Origin: Mucilaginibacter cryoferens
Lineage (GTDB): Bacteria; Bacteroidota; Bacteroidia; Sphingobacteriales; Sphingobacteriaceae
Assembly (NCBI RefSeq): GCF_014205845.1
Contig: NZ_JACHCR010000019.1
Location: forward strand, 1-64,000
Reading direction: 5' to 3'
DNA length: 64,000 nucleotides
Shown: in pieces, positions 15,973 through 24,250 of the stretch
Position numbering within the stretch: the first letter of the stretch is position 1
How the letters are laid out: each line of letters opens with the position of its first letter
Notes under the pieces: model-generated
Databases searched by the model: none
Seen by the model: only the letters and a program-made list of their open reading frames with translations
What the model was told of the DNA's origin: nothing
Made by a program: the position numbers and the translations under genes

Positions 15973-16875
15973 ATGAAAAAGCTTTTTACCTTTCTTATTG
16001 CCTTGCTATTTCTCGGCAATGCTGTATTAGCCCAAACATCAACCCCAAAACAACCGTTTTTCCCAAAAGGAACGGTGCTTTATGGCGATATTAACTACGC
16101 GGGCGATACCCTTAAAAAGCACTTGTTAGATATTTACCTGCCACCGGTTGTAAAAAGCAACTATCCGCTTATTGTATGGATACATGGCGGCGGCTGGCAC
16201 CTCAATGATAAATACGCCGATATGGGCTACATGACCGAGACCATAAAAGGTTTTATAGAGAAAGGTTATGCCGTTGCATCTATAGATTACAGGTGGAGTA
16301 CCGCCGCACCTTTCCCGGCGCAAATTGTTGATTGTAACCAGGCCGTGGAGTTTTTGTACCAAAATGCCGCTAAGTATAAACTGGATAGAAACAAAATAGC
16401 CCTGATAGGTTTCTCGGCAGGCGGGCACCTGGCTTCGTTGATGGGCTTATCGGCCAATAATAATGTTAAAGAGTTTTATCCCGATGGGAAAAAAGCTAAT
16501 TTTAAAATAAAGCTGGTGCTCGATTTTTATGGTCCGTCGGATTTTCTTTCACTTGCCGGTCCCGATCAAAAGGATGCGCAGCATGCTATTTCGATGTTAT
16601 TGGGTGCCAGTGTGTTCGACAGACCCGACCTGGGTAAAATTGCCAGCCCGGTAACTTATATCGACAAAAATGATCCTCCATTTCTAATCGTTCAGGGCGA
16701 AAAGGACGAGGCCGTTAATCCAATGCAGTCTATTTCGCTCAGTTTACATCTTAAACTGGCCGGTGTAAAAAACGAGTTTATCATTGTGCCCAACGCCCCC
16801 CATTTTGGGGTGATGTTTGATGCCGAAGATATCAGGAATAAAGTATTTAGTTACCTGGATGAGTATTTGAAGTAA
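15973..16875 (+). CDS. Secreted alpha/beta-hydrolase (carbohydrate-esterase-like)
   Basis: This is a 300-residue protein with signal peptide MKKLFTFLIALLFLGNAVLAQ. The hydrolase fold is clear: oxyanion motif VWIHGGGWH (about 73-80), nucleophile elbow LIGFSAGGHLAS (Ser near 150), the acid in VQGEKDEAVNP and the catalytic His in PNAPHFGV. The pattern fits the BD-FAE/esterase-lipase group that removes acyl groups from polysaccharides or small esters. It acts in the periplasm or outside the cell. It is co-oriented with and close behind the unknown secreted protein gene. The substrate is not determined. Confidence 0.88.
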   Translation: MKKLFTFLIALLFLGNAVLAQTSTPKQPFFPKGTVLYGDINYAGDTLKKHLLDIYLPPVVKSNYPLIVWIHGGGWHLNDKYADMGYMTETIKGFIEKGYAVASIDYRWSTAAPFPAQIVDCNQAVEFLYQNAAKYKLDRNKIALIGFSAGGHLASLMGLSANNNVKEFYPDGKKANFKIKLVLDFYGPSDFLSLAGPDQKDAQHAISMLLGASVFDRPDLGKIASPVTYIDKNDPPFLIVQGEKDEAVNPMQSISLSLHLKLAGVKNEFIIVPNAPHFGVMFDAEDIRNKVFSYLDEYLK

Positions 16876-16928
16876 GAAGCTGGTTAAACGGCACATGGCG
16901 CCCGGCAAAAATTAAAACTAAATAACCC

Positions 16929-17480
16929 ATGAGAAAAGTAATCTATGCCATCAATATGAGTATCGACGGCTGCGTCGGTCATATGAGTCTTAGCCCCGAC
17001 GAAGAGGTTTTTGAGTACTTTAACAAGCTGATGCACGACGGCGTCGACCTTATCGCCTACGGGCGCAAAACCTACCAGATCATGTTCCCTTACTGGGCTG
17101 AAGACGAAAACAGGGAAACAAAAATAGAGAAAGAGTTTGCCCCGAAAATCACCGAAATGGACAAAATTGTTTTTTCGCAAACTTTGGAAAGCGCCGAATA
17201 CAATACGCGTGTTGTGCACACCGACCCTGCGGAAGAACTGCTGAAACTAAAGCAGCAGCCGGGCGGAAAAATTTATGTAGGTACGGTAAGCATGCTTCCG
17301 CAATTGCTGCAAAAGGGCGTAATTGATGAATGCTATCTCTTCGTTGCTCCCGTAATTGTTGGTAATGGCCCGCGCCTGGTTGAAAATGGCAGCCTGGCGG
17401 AGAAACTTAATTTAAAGCTTGTTGCCGCAAAGGCTTTTAAATCGGGATATGTTATGCATCATTACGCGAAGCAGGTTTAG
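16929..17480 (+). CDS. Dihydrofolate-reductase-like (RibD C-terminal) family protein
   Basis: This is a 183-residue cytosolic protein of the RibD_C/DHFR-like superfamily. It starts MRKVIYAINMSIDGCVGH, the typical first strand of the NADPH-binding fold. Further family features are LIAYGRKTYQIMFPYW, the central GGKIYVGTVSMLPQLLQKGVIDECYLFVAPVIVGNGPRL, and the short C-terminal strand. These stand-alone homologues are not true folate enzymes and their substrate is usually unknown. It is monocistronic, ending before a long inverted repeat at 17632. Confidence 0.85.
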   Translation: MRKVIYAINMSIDGCVGHMSLSPDEEVFEYFNKLMHDGVDLIAYGRKTYQIMFPYWAEDENRETKIEKEFAPKITEMDKIVFSQTLESAEYNTRVVHTDPAEELLKLKQQPGGKIYVGTVSMLPQLLQKGVIDECYLFVAPVIVGNGPRLVENGSLAEKLNLKLVAAKAFKSGYVMHHYAKQV

Positions 17481-17631
17481 TAAGTTGATCAATTAGGATA
17501 AGAAAACCCTTCGCGTTGTTGCCTTACCGCAGCACGCTCCAAAGAGGGTCGATCATGGGATAGGGGTGAGTAAACTATACAAGCGGCAATTTGATTTACA
17601 CCCTTGGTAAAGTGCAGTGGCGCGAAGAGCA

Positions 17632-17684
17632 ATCTTGTACACCCTGCAATGCCAAAACTTTATCGGGTGCAGGGTGTACAAGAT
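17632..17684. terminator. Perfect 17-bp inverted repeat between convergent genes
   Basis: ATCTTGTACACCCTGCA (17632-17648) and TGCAGGGTGTACAAGAT (17668-17684) are exact complements around a 19-nt loop, followed by TTTTTTA. It sits between the DHFR-like gene (plus) and the SDR gene (minus), so it may terminate both. Confidence 0.65.
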
Positions 17685-17725
17685 TTTTTACTCGTGCTAC
17701 GTTTCTAAACCATAATTGGGGTTGA

Positions 17726-18454
17726 TTATCTCGCTGGGTTCAGCCTGTTAAAGATCTCTTTTATCTGGTCGGGCCCGCCATTTGCCATGGCTTCACTAAA
17801 TCCAAAGGTCAATTCGGTTTTACCATCCCGCAGTTGTTCAAATATCGAGTCGATAAAAGCGCTTACCGGTGGGTGGGCGTCGTGCAGGCCTTTGCCGCCC
17901 AGGTCGGTATTCAAGGCAGGCGGAATTACTTCTATAACTTCCACATTGCGGGCCTTTAGCAGGTGGCGTGCCGATAGCGTGAACGAATGGAAAAATGCCT
18001 TGGTTGCCGAATACACAGGTACGTTGGTAAAAGGTACAAAGGCTAAACCCGACGTTACATTTATCACGGTGCTAAATGATTTTAGCATCACAAATAGCGA
18101 TGTTAAATGCAATGGTGCCTCAATATTGGTGGCAATTTCGGTTTTGGCGCGTTCAAAAAAATTATCGTCGGTTACATTCATCCAGTTTTGTACGCCGGCA
18201 TTATTTACCAATACATTGGTATCACTGTGGTTTTGGGCTATCCAGTTGTAAAGTTCTAAGCGGTCGGCATCGCTAGCCAAATCGCACACTTTGGTAATTA
18301 CTGATGGGTATTTATCGGCCACTTCCTGTAAAACGGCTTCACGGCGACCGCAAATAATTACGGTGTTGCCTTCCTGTATAAACCGCCCGGTAAGCCCAAG
18401 GCCAATGCCACTTGCACCGCCGGTTATTAAAATTTTATTTCCAGATAATTTCAT
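17726..18454 (-). CDS. Short-chain dehydrogenase/reductase (DltE-like)
   Basis: This is a 242-residue SDR oxidoreductase. The cofactor motif is ILITGGASGIGLGL (residues 8-21), followed by LVNNAGVQNW, a Ser at VTSGLAF and the active-site pair YSATKAFFHSF (Tyr-x3-Lys). The start at 18454 places the Rossmann strand at the N-terminus; a longer frame adds a non-homologous leader. The family oxidises or reduces alcohol/carbonyl groups with NAD(P). The substrate is unknown. The upstream 387-bp region is T-rich and probably holds its promoter. Confidence 0.88.
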   Translation of the reverse strand: MKLSGNKILITGGASGIGLGLTGRFIQEGNTVIICGRREAVLQEVADKYPSVITKVCDLASDADRLELYNWIAQNHSDTNVLVNNAGVQNWMNVTDDNFFERAKTEIATNIEAPLHLTSLFVMLKSFSTVINVTSGLAFVPFTNVPVYSATKAFFHSFTLSARHLLKARNVEVIEVIPPALNTDLGGKGLHDAHPPVSAFIDSIFEQLRDGKTELTFGFSEAMANGGPDQIKEIFNRLNPAR

Positions 18455-18841
18455 GGTATTGTTTTTTATTGATATAACAAAGATGTTAACAAACAACAGT
18501 TAACGGGTTACGAATATCAATCCATAGTTTGCGAAATTCAAATCATCAATTGGCGGCAAATATTCATCGGCCGGTTTTGGGCATCGTATCAACTGCTGTT
18601 TTTTTGTTTTTTTTACAAAATATCTCCTTCGCTTTTTTGTTGAAAAAAGTTGTTGTTTTGTTGAAATAAATAGCTGGTTTTTTTGTCGAAAAATTGAGTT
18701 TAATTGCCTTTTTTTTAGCTATTTAATAATCGGATATAGCGCAGTTTTAAATGTAAAATGAAGGGTGTAAATTTGTGGTAATTGCGCGCGGAAAACAGGA
18801 GCATTTTTTAAGAAACTACACAATTTGAGTATCAGAAATAA
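18455..18841. other. T-rich upstream region with three TTTTGTTGAAA-like repeats
   Basis: No coding frame is seen. TTTTGTTGAAA occurs at 18635-18645 and 18656-18666, and TTTTGTCGAAA at 18681-18691, within a strongly T-rich stretch on the plus strand. It lies upstream of the minus-strand SDR gene. Confidence 0.4.
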
Positions 18842-19453
18842 TTACGATTGCATCACGTTGCGCTGTTTTACTATTTCTTTTAAAAGCACCTGTAAAATAG
18901 CCGCATTCCAATCATTAGCAAAACTTTTGCTTTTGCAGTGTTTTTTGTTTTGGGTATTAAATATCATAAAATAAGTACGGTAGCTGCTGATGCCAATCTC
19001 GTTCCATTTTAAAATATTGTGAAGGTCCCAGCCAATGCCCTCAAAGTGGAACCTGATGCCGCAAAGCTCAAACGTTTGGTGAATTTTATATAGTTCGTGG
19101 TAGTAGTTAAACGTGTTTACAAAATAGTTGCGCCACAGTAGCTGAATAATGTCGTTCCATATTTTACCGTAGAGGTTTCTGCGAATGCCGTAGTAGCTGC
19201 CCATTTTTATGCGGGTTATTTCCTGCCCGTCGTTTTGGATCTCCACAAAATACTGGCGACCGAAAACAAAGCTGTAACCCCTTGTCCATGTAATACCATA
19301 CCTAAAAGCCGCTATATTTTGGGCGGGTATAAACTCCTTAGGCATAAAGCTTAGGGGTTTTTCAATAACCAGTCCCTCAGCTTTAAATACCAGCTTCCTG
19401 GTTATTTTATTATTGAGTAAGGCTGGCACTTCTAATAGGTTCTCGGCATTCAT
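18842..19453 (-). CDS. Protein of unknown function
   Basis: This is a 203-residue, basic and aromatic-rich protein with no signal peptide, starting MNAENLLEVPALLNNKITRKLVF. The N-terminal half (FIPAQNIAAFRYGITWTRGYSFVFGRQYFVEI) reads as beta strands of a pleckstrin-like or membrane-binding domain. The C-terminal half carries repeated Trp, Tyr and His residues. I do not recognise a family. It is monocistronic and divergent from a membrane protein gene at 19516, with a short shared promoter gap. Confidence 0.6.
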   Translation of the reverse strand: MNAENLLEVPALLNNKITRKLVFKAEGLVIEKPLSFMPKEFIPAQNIAAFRYGITWTRGYSFVFGRQYFVEIQNDGQEITRIKMGSYYGIRRNLYGKIWNDIIQLLWRNYFVNTFNYYHELYKIHQTFELCGIRFHFEGIGWDLHNILKWNEIGISSYRTYFMIFNTQNKKHCKSKSFANDWNAAILQVLLKEIVKQRNVMQS

Positions 19454-19515
19454 TGCTATAAAAATAGGTATCCGTTTTTATAGTTTATTTATCTGTAAAA
19501 AATAAACCTGTTAAT

Positions 19516-20073
19516 ATGTCTGTTTTTTATAAAAAGCATAACTTTAAGGTCTCAATTAATACCCCAATGGCTGTAAAAAGTATATCCCCGTCGCAAAGTA
19601 AAACCATTATTACCATTTTTGGATTAGGGTTTTTAACCGGCACGCTTGATGGTATAGCGGCTGTTTTATGGAGTTACATAACAAACCCTAAAATTAAACC
19701 CAATATTATTTTTGAGTTTATAGCCAGTGGTGTATTTGGCCGGGCGGCATTTACCAGCGGCAGCCAGATGGTAGTGGCGGGTGTATTTTTTCACTACTTT
19801 ATCGCTTTTTTATTTAGTGCCGTATTTTACCTCCTTTATGGTAAATTTGATAAGCTAATCCGCAATAAATACCTCATAGCGGTTTTGTATGGTATTATTG
19901 TTTGGCTGGTGATGAATTTGATTGTGGTGCCGCTAAGTAAAATTGGTTTTCACCCCATTAAATTTGAAGCGGCTTTAATTGGTTTAATTATCCTTATTGT
20001 TTGTATTGGGCTGCCTGTAGCCCTTATTGCCGATAAAAAATATTGGGCCGGTAAATTTTCACCTAAAAAATAA
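19516..20073 (+). CDS. Integral membrane protein, four helices
   Basis: This is a 185-residue protein with four hydrophobic helices (about 32-52, 85-107, 120-140 and 150-172) separated by short loops. TLDGIAAVLW in helix 1 and GRAAFTSGSQMVVAG before helix 2 recall small YagU-type (DUF1440) membrane proteins, but this is tentative. An internal ATG at 19567 (MAVKSISPSQ) is an equally good start. The stop codon overlaps the ATG of the downstream GNAT gene (TAATG), so the two are translationally coupled. Confidence 0.65.
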   Translation: MSVFYKKHNFKVSINTPMAVKSISPSQSKTIITIFGLGFLTGTLDGIAAVLWSYITNPKIKPNIIFEFIASGVFGRAAFTSGSQMVVAGVFFHYFIAFLFSAVFYLLYGKFDKLIRNKYLIAVLYGIIVWLVMNLIVVPLSKIGFHPIKFEAALIGLIILIVCIGLPVALIADKKYWAGKFSPKK

Positions 20074-20612
20074 TGCCCATCAGGTTTACATCACCAGGTT
20101 TCCCGGTATTGGGTACAGCACGTTTGCTTTTAAGGGAGCTAACCCCGGGTGATGCGGCGCAACTGCTAACTATTAGGTGTAATGAAGAAATTAACCGCTT
20201 TATAGGCCGAAGCAGTGCTCATACACTCAACGACATCTATCAGTTTATAGATGCCCGTAGGCAGGATATGCTGCACGCGAAAAGTGTTTACTGGGCCATA
20301 GAAATTGATGGCCGCCTGATAGGCACCATTTGTTTATGGAATATTGACTATACCACTGTAAGTGCCGAAATTGGTTACGAACTATTACCCGCCTACCAGG
20401 GCAGGGGCCTAATGGCAGAAGCTATCGATAAGGTTATTGCCTATGGTTTTAATAACATGCACCTAAATACCATAACCGCATGGCCGGCTGCCGAAAATGA
20501 AAGATCGATAAAATTGTTACAACGGCATCAATTTAAATACGCCGAAACGATAGAGGGCTATTTGGTTTATAAATTAGATAATGATGTTTGGCGGTTAACC
20601 CCACCCAAATAA
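20073..20612 (+). CDS. GNAT-family N-acetyltransferase (RimJ/RimL type)
   Basis: This is a 179-residue acetyltransferase. The start, FPVLGTARLLLRELTPGDAAQLL, is the standard RimJ/RimL opening. The acetyl-CoA loop is YELLPAYQGRGLMAEAI (about 105-121), followed by NTITAWPAAENERSIKLLQRHQFKY. It transfers an acetyl group from acetyl-CoA to an amine, either a protein N-terminus or a small molecule. The start codon overlaps the preceding stop, making a two-gene operon with the membrane protein. The substrate is unknown. Confidence 0.9.
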   Translation: MPIRFTSPGFPVLGTARLLLRELTPGDAAQLLTIRCNEEINRFIGRSSAHTLNDIYQFIDARRQDMLHAKSVYWAIEIDGRLIGTICLWNIDYTTVSAEIGYELLPAYQGRGLMAEAIDKVIAYGFNNMHLNTITAWPAAENERSIKLLQRHQFKYAETIEGYLVYKLDNDVWRLTPPK

Positions 20613-20616
20613 AAAA

Positions 20617-20645
20617 AGGGCCCGGTGTTTTACCACCAAACCCTT
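20617..20645. terminator. Hairpin between convergent genes
   Basis: AAGGGCCCGGTG and CACCAAACCCTT pair with a small mismatch around TTTTAC, with an A run on the left that gives a T run on the minus strand. It best serves the minus-strand fasciclin gene. Confidence 0.55.
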
Positions 20646-20672
20646 CGGATTTAAAATTGGGACTAATTATCT

Positions 20673-21251
20673 TTATTGCGGCATCAACACGCCATTTAAA
20701 CCGTGGATAACACCGTTAGAGGCCATAGTATCAAAAGAGATCACCAACGCGGCGTTTCCTTTGGCATCTACTATTTGTAAATTACTTTTATCGTTTACAG
20801 ATAGGGTAAGGCTGTCGCCATCGATGGTTTTTAACACCGCTTTCCCTTTACCGGCACTCAGGGCCTTAATGATATCGGTTTTGGTGTATTTACCGGCAAC
20901 TATGTGATATTTTAAGAGCTTGGCCAGTTTTGCATGATCTTTCATCAAATCATCCATAGTTGGCTTGGGTATTTTGCTAAAGGCCACGTCGTTTGGCGCA
21001 AATACCGTAAACGGACCGGGGCCTTTTAAAGTAGCTTCCAGATCGGCAGATTTTATAGCCAGTGCCAGCGGGGCAAAGTCGGTAGTGCTGCTTAGTACGC
21101 CAACCACATCGCCTGTTGCGGCAGAAGGTGCGGCAGGTGCGGTTGCAGGGGCTGTTTTACTTGTATCGGCTTGCTGGGTTTGCGCAATGGCCTTGTTCGA
21201 TAAAAATCCAATACCTAATGCGGCTACTGCAATTAAAACTGACTTTTTCAT
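20673..21251 (-). CDS. Secreted fasciclin-domain protein
   Basis: This is a protein of about 192 residues with signal peptide MKKSVLIAVAALGIGFLSNKAIAQ. A Pro/Ala/Thr-rich linker follows, then one fasciclin (FAS1) domain (about 50-190). FAS1 marks are LKGPGPFTVFAPNDVAFSKIP (H1 box) and the closing NGVIHGLNGVLMP (H2 box). ATG 21251 is preferred because AAAGAAAG lies 6 bp upstream; ATG 21257 would add two residues. Such proteins act in the periplasm or at the surface as adhesive modules. It is monocistronic. Confidence 0.9.
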   Translation of the reverse strand: MKKSVLIAVAALGIGFLSNKAIAQTQQADTSKTAPATAPAAPSAATGDVVGVLSSTTDFAPLALAIKSADLEATLKGPGPFTVFAPNDVAFSKIPKPTMDDLMKDHAKLAKLLKYHIVAGKYTKTDIIKALSAGKGKAVLKTIDGDSLTLSVNDKSNLQIVDAKGNAALVISFDTMASNGVIHGLNGVLMPQ

Positions 21252-21496
21252 GTTCATCTTTCTTTTGATTATGTTCATAAATAGATTGTAAATGAGTAGC
21301 AGTTTTTCTGATAGTTTTTTCTTTTAAGTTATAAAATAGTTGTTTTGTGATATGTGTTATAACTAATAATTAGAGAAAAGGTTTGGGAAAGAACACTAAT
21401 TACACAGATTGAGGTGAATTTCGCGAATGGAAATATGAAGAAACGGTTTGGAGATGAGGCGGTTGAGTTGACTTAATAAAATTGAAAAAATATAAC

Positions 21497-21590
21497 ACGA
21501 ATTTCACGAATTGGGGCGAATTGCACGGATTTGAGAGTGAAGAAAATTGACACGAATGGCACGAATTGAGACGAATTACACGAATTTAAG
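21497..21590. repeat. Degenerate CACGAATT tandem repeat
   Basis: The core CACGAATT (or GCGAATT, ACGAATT) recurs at roughly 10-20 bp intervals: ACACGAATTTCACGAATTGG, GGCGAATTGCACGGATTT, then ACACGAATGGCACGAATTG and ACGAATTACACGAATTT. It lies inside the 440-bp gap between the fasciclin and icd genes. No coding frame is present. Confidence 0.65.
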
Positions 21591-21605
21591 AACGAAATAA
21601 AGTAA

Positions 21606-21640
21606 AAGCCCTACGCAGTTTTTAAAACTATGTAGGGCTT
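21606..21640. terminator. Hairpin with AAGCCCTAC arms and GTTTTTAAAAC core
   Basis: AAGCCCTACGCAGTTTTTAAAACTATGTAGGGCTT is almost fully self-complementary. It follows the icd stop codon (minus strand) and shares its core with the hairpin at 25402-25434. Confidence 0.55.
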
Positions 21641-21691
21641 GGAACGAATGGCCTTCACCTCTATTATAATTGGTGAAACTTGTGTTGGTTT

Positions 21692-23146
21692 CTACTGCCC
21701 CTGCGCCAAAGTGTATCCAATTTTGCCGTCGAAGTGCATTAGAAATTCAACAGAGCAAACTTTTACACGTTCGGAGAAATCGGCTGCAATGTGCAGTAGT
21801 TCTTTTTGCGTGATGGTGCGGTTGGCTTTCTTTTCAAAACGTACGCGGTACTCGTTCACCAGTTCGGTGTAGATGGAGCCTGTAGGCCAAACCTGGGTGC
21901 CGCGGTTAGAGATCATCACGAGGTCGAAATTATCGGTCAGCACTGTCTTCGCTATCTCGGCCAGCGCATGTGGCTGCACGCGCGATTCTACAAAAACATC
22001 TACCCCAACCATTTCTTCGGTAATATTGCGGGTGGCGGTAAGCTTGTTTTTTACCGGTTGTATTTTCTCGGCCTTTAACTCAAAATCGGGGTTAGTAAAA
22101 ACACTGCCATTTGCAGGTACTTTGCCCAGGTTGGCAATTATAGCATCGGTAAAGCTTTGGGTATTTGACGCCGGGATGGCTTTATCACCAAAATCGCCGG
22201 TGTGTACGCCCTGCTCCAGGGTATACAACAACGCGTTTTCAATATCGGCGGCGTTTTTAGAAAAACCAAGAAAACGCAGCATCGAAATGCCGGATAACAA
22301 TAACGCGGTTGGATTGGCAATGCCTTTACCTGCAATATCCGGCGCGGTACCGTGTACAGCCTCAAAAATAGAAATGTTATCGCCAATGTTGGCCGACGGT
22401 GCAAAACCCAGGCCACCAACTAAACCGGCGCAAAGGTCTGATACAATATCGCCCTGTAAGTTGGTTAACACAATGGCCTCAAAAGTTTGGGGGCGGGTTA
22501 CCAGTTTCATACAAAGGTCGTCTACAATAATGTCTGATGCCTCAATATCAGGGTATTCTTTGGCTACTTCCAAAAATACTTCTAAAAACAAACCATCGGT
22601 AAGTTTCATGATATTGGCTTTATGGCCGCAGGCTAATTTTTTGAGACCTTTACGGCGCGCCATTTCAAACGCGTAACGGATAACCTGCTCAGATCCCGGA
22701 CGGGTTATAATACGGCGCCCAACGGCTACATCATAAGTAAGCAAATGCTCTATGCCTCCGTAGGTGTCTTCAATATTTTCGCGGATGATGGTAAGGTTAA
22801 TAGGGATGCCGGCCTTAGAGAAAACGGTATCAACCCCATTAAGGGTACGAAAATCGCGCTGGTTGGCGTAAGTGTTCCATACCTTGCGGGCGGTAACGTT
22901 AATGCTTTTAACACCTTTACCTTTTGGCGTTTCCATGGGGCCTTTAAACAACAGGCCAAGTGTTTCAATAGTTTGTTTGGCTTCGGGTGTCATCCCGGTA
23001 GAGTGCCCCGCATCGAAATAAGATTTGCCCATTTCAACAAACTCGTAGTCGAGTTGTACATTGTTTGCCTCAAAAACGCGAAGTACGGCCTGCATTATCT
23101 CGGGACCTATTCCATCGCCGTTGGCAACTGCTATTTTGGTTTTCAT
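21692..23146 (-). CDS. icd: NADP-dependent isocitrate dehydrogenase
   Basis: This is a 484-residue protein that converts isocitrate and NADP to 2-oxoglutarate, CO2 and NADPH in the citric acid cycle. It starts MKTKIAVANGDGIGPEIM. Substrate-binding features are TIIRENIEDTYGGIEH and LTNLQGDIVSDLCAGLVGGLG (metal-binding Asp). The cofactor loop is AVHGTAPDIAGKGIANPTA. A C-terminal extension of about 140 residues after the IMDH-type fold matches the longer Rickettsia-like bacterial form. It is monocistronic. Identification is firm; NADP rather than NAD use is taken from the family. Confidence 0.92.
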   Translation of the reverse strand: MKTKIAVANGDGIGPEIMQAVLRVFEANNVQLDYEFVEMGKSYFDAGHSTGMTPEAKQTIETLGLLFKGPMETPKGKGVKSINVTARKVWNTYANQRDFRTLNGVDTVFSKAGIPINLTIIRENIEDTYGGIEHLLTYDVAVGRRIITRPGSEQVIRYAFEMARRKGLKKLACGHKANIMKLTDGLFLEVFLEVAKEYPDIEASDIIVDDLCMKLVTRPQTFEAIVLTNLQGDIVSDLCAGLVGGLGFAPSANIGDNISIFEAVHGTAPDIAGKGIANPTALLLSGISMLRFLGFSKNAADIENALLYTLEQGVHTGDFGDKAIPASNTQSFTDAIIANLGKVPANGSVFTNPDFELKAEKIQPVKNKLTATRNITEEMVGVDVFVESRVQPHALAEIAKTVLTDNFDLVMISNRGTQVWPTGSIYTELVNEYRVRFEKKANRTITQKELLHIAADFSERVKVCSVEFLMHFDGKIGYTLAQGQ

Positions 23147-23294
23147 AGAACGTGTATTATGTAGTAAGAACGGCGCAAATGTAGCCGTTTTGATTGTTTT
23201 GGGAGTCAGATTAACTTCATCATTCTACTTTAACATTAAAAATGTAGTTTTATCAATTCAATATTTGATTTGTACCCAACCACTATTACTTGCC

Positions 23295-23690
23295 ATGAAA
23301 TTTTGGAAATTACTGTTATTGACCTACTTGTTTTCGGTTTTATTATCTATTGTGCTTGGTTTTATATGGATGCTATTTACGGTTAAAGGCCAGTGGGACA
23401 ATCACCTGGTACTTGTAACTATAGCAGGCGCCTTTTTTCTTAATCTTCCCTTAACTTTTATCGAAATTCCGGGGCTTTTTATGTCCCTTAACTTTAAGAG
23501 GCAAAAAAAGAGGGCATTTGTAGTCTGTTTTATAACACCAGTAGTTATTTTAGGTTATGTAGTATTTGGCTTTAAATTACAATACGCCGATAAGGTGTTT
23601 TATGCCTCTAATGTAGTTTCGCAGATACTTGTACTTGCTTTTATGTTTTTTAGGGGATTAACTCCCAATAATATTATCGAAGGAGAATAA
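23295..23690 (+). CDS. Small four-helix membrane protein, tandem copy A
   Basis: This is a 131-residue protein (MKFWKLLLLTYLFSVLLSIVL) with four predicted membrane helices and short loops; the second half ends RGLTPNNIIEGE. A longer frame upstream overlaps the icd start region antisense and is rejected. It resembles the next gene in length, helix spacing and the LFSV-LSI start, so the two may be diverged duplicates. The function is unknown. Confidence 0.6.
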   Translation: MKFWKLLLLTYLFSVLLSIVLGFIWMLFTVKGQWDNHLVLVTIAGAFFLNLPLTFIEIPGLFMSLNFKRQKKRAFVVCFITPVVILGYVVFGFKLQYADKVFYASNVVSQILVLAFMFFRGLTPNNIIEGE

Positions 23691-23806
23691 AAGCAGTCTG
23701 CATTTTAATTTGTGACATTTATATTAAAGCATTGTGCCGTCCTATTCGGTTATTTGCAATAAAATAACAGCCATAGCCGGCAAGTGTTTTATATATTACA
23801 ATACTC

Positions 23807-24196
23807 ATGAAAGCATTAGCTAAACAACTTTTTAAAACCTTCTTATTCTCTGTAATATTATCTATAGCAGTAAACAGTGTGTACTATGCGGTAACGCAAA
23901 AAGGTATAGATTATAGTCACGCGTTACCTGCTATTTTTGAGGGCATTGTTTTCCTCAATATTATTGTGTTTATTATGACGTTACCTACATTGTTTTTGGC
24001 TAATCCGCTTTATTGGAACAATTTAGTAGTGAGGTTGCCATTATATTTTTCTGGCTCGATAGCATTTTTAGTAACCGCGTTAACTATGCAGCTTACCCCA
24101 TCAGATAGGGTGGTTTACCTGGTTACCGGGTGTGTTTTCATTATTGTACACTCCGTTTTTTACTATTTAAGGGTTAAAGGCCAGGCCAGGGCATAG
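23807..24196 (+). CDS. Small four-helix membrane protein, tandem copy B
   Basis: This is a 129-residue protein starting MKALAKQLFKTFLFSVILSIAV, with four helices (about 10-28, 46-66, 75-94 and 101-119). It lies 116 bp behind copy A on the same strand and has a similar plan. No family is recognised and no conserved polar residues stand out. It ends 54 bp before purK. Confidence 0.6.
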   Translation: MKALAKQLFKTFLFSVILSIAVNSVYYAVTQKGIDYSHALPAIFEGIVFLNIIVFIMTLPTLFLANPLYWNNLVVRLPLYFSGSIAFLVTALTMQLTPSDRVVYLVTGCVFIIVHSVFYYLRVKGQARA

Positions 24197-24250
24197 ATAT
24201 TAAAGCAGTTTATGACTTTTTAAAAGATTTGAGGTAAACTTGCAGCATAA

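Noticed and set aside
21497..21590. CRISPR array
   Set aside because: The repeated core is only about 8 bp, intervals are irregular, and there are no conserved direct repeats or cas genes.
22138..22419. Minus-strand frame inside icd and similar frames in other genes
   Set aside because: These are shadow frames of highly supported genes.
23061..23294. N-terminal extension of small membrane protein copy A
   Set aside because: It would run antisense through the start of icd, and the hydrophobic protein begins naturally at ATG 23295.
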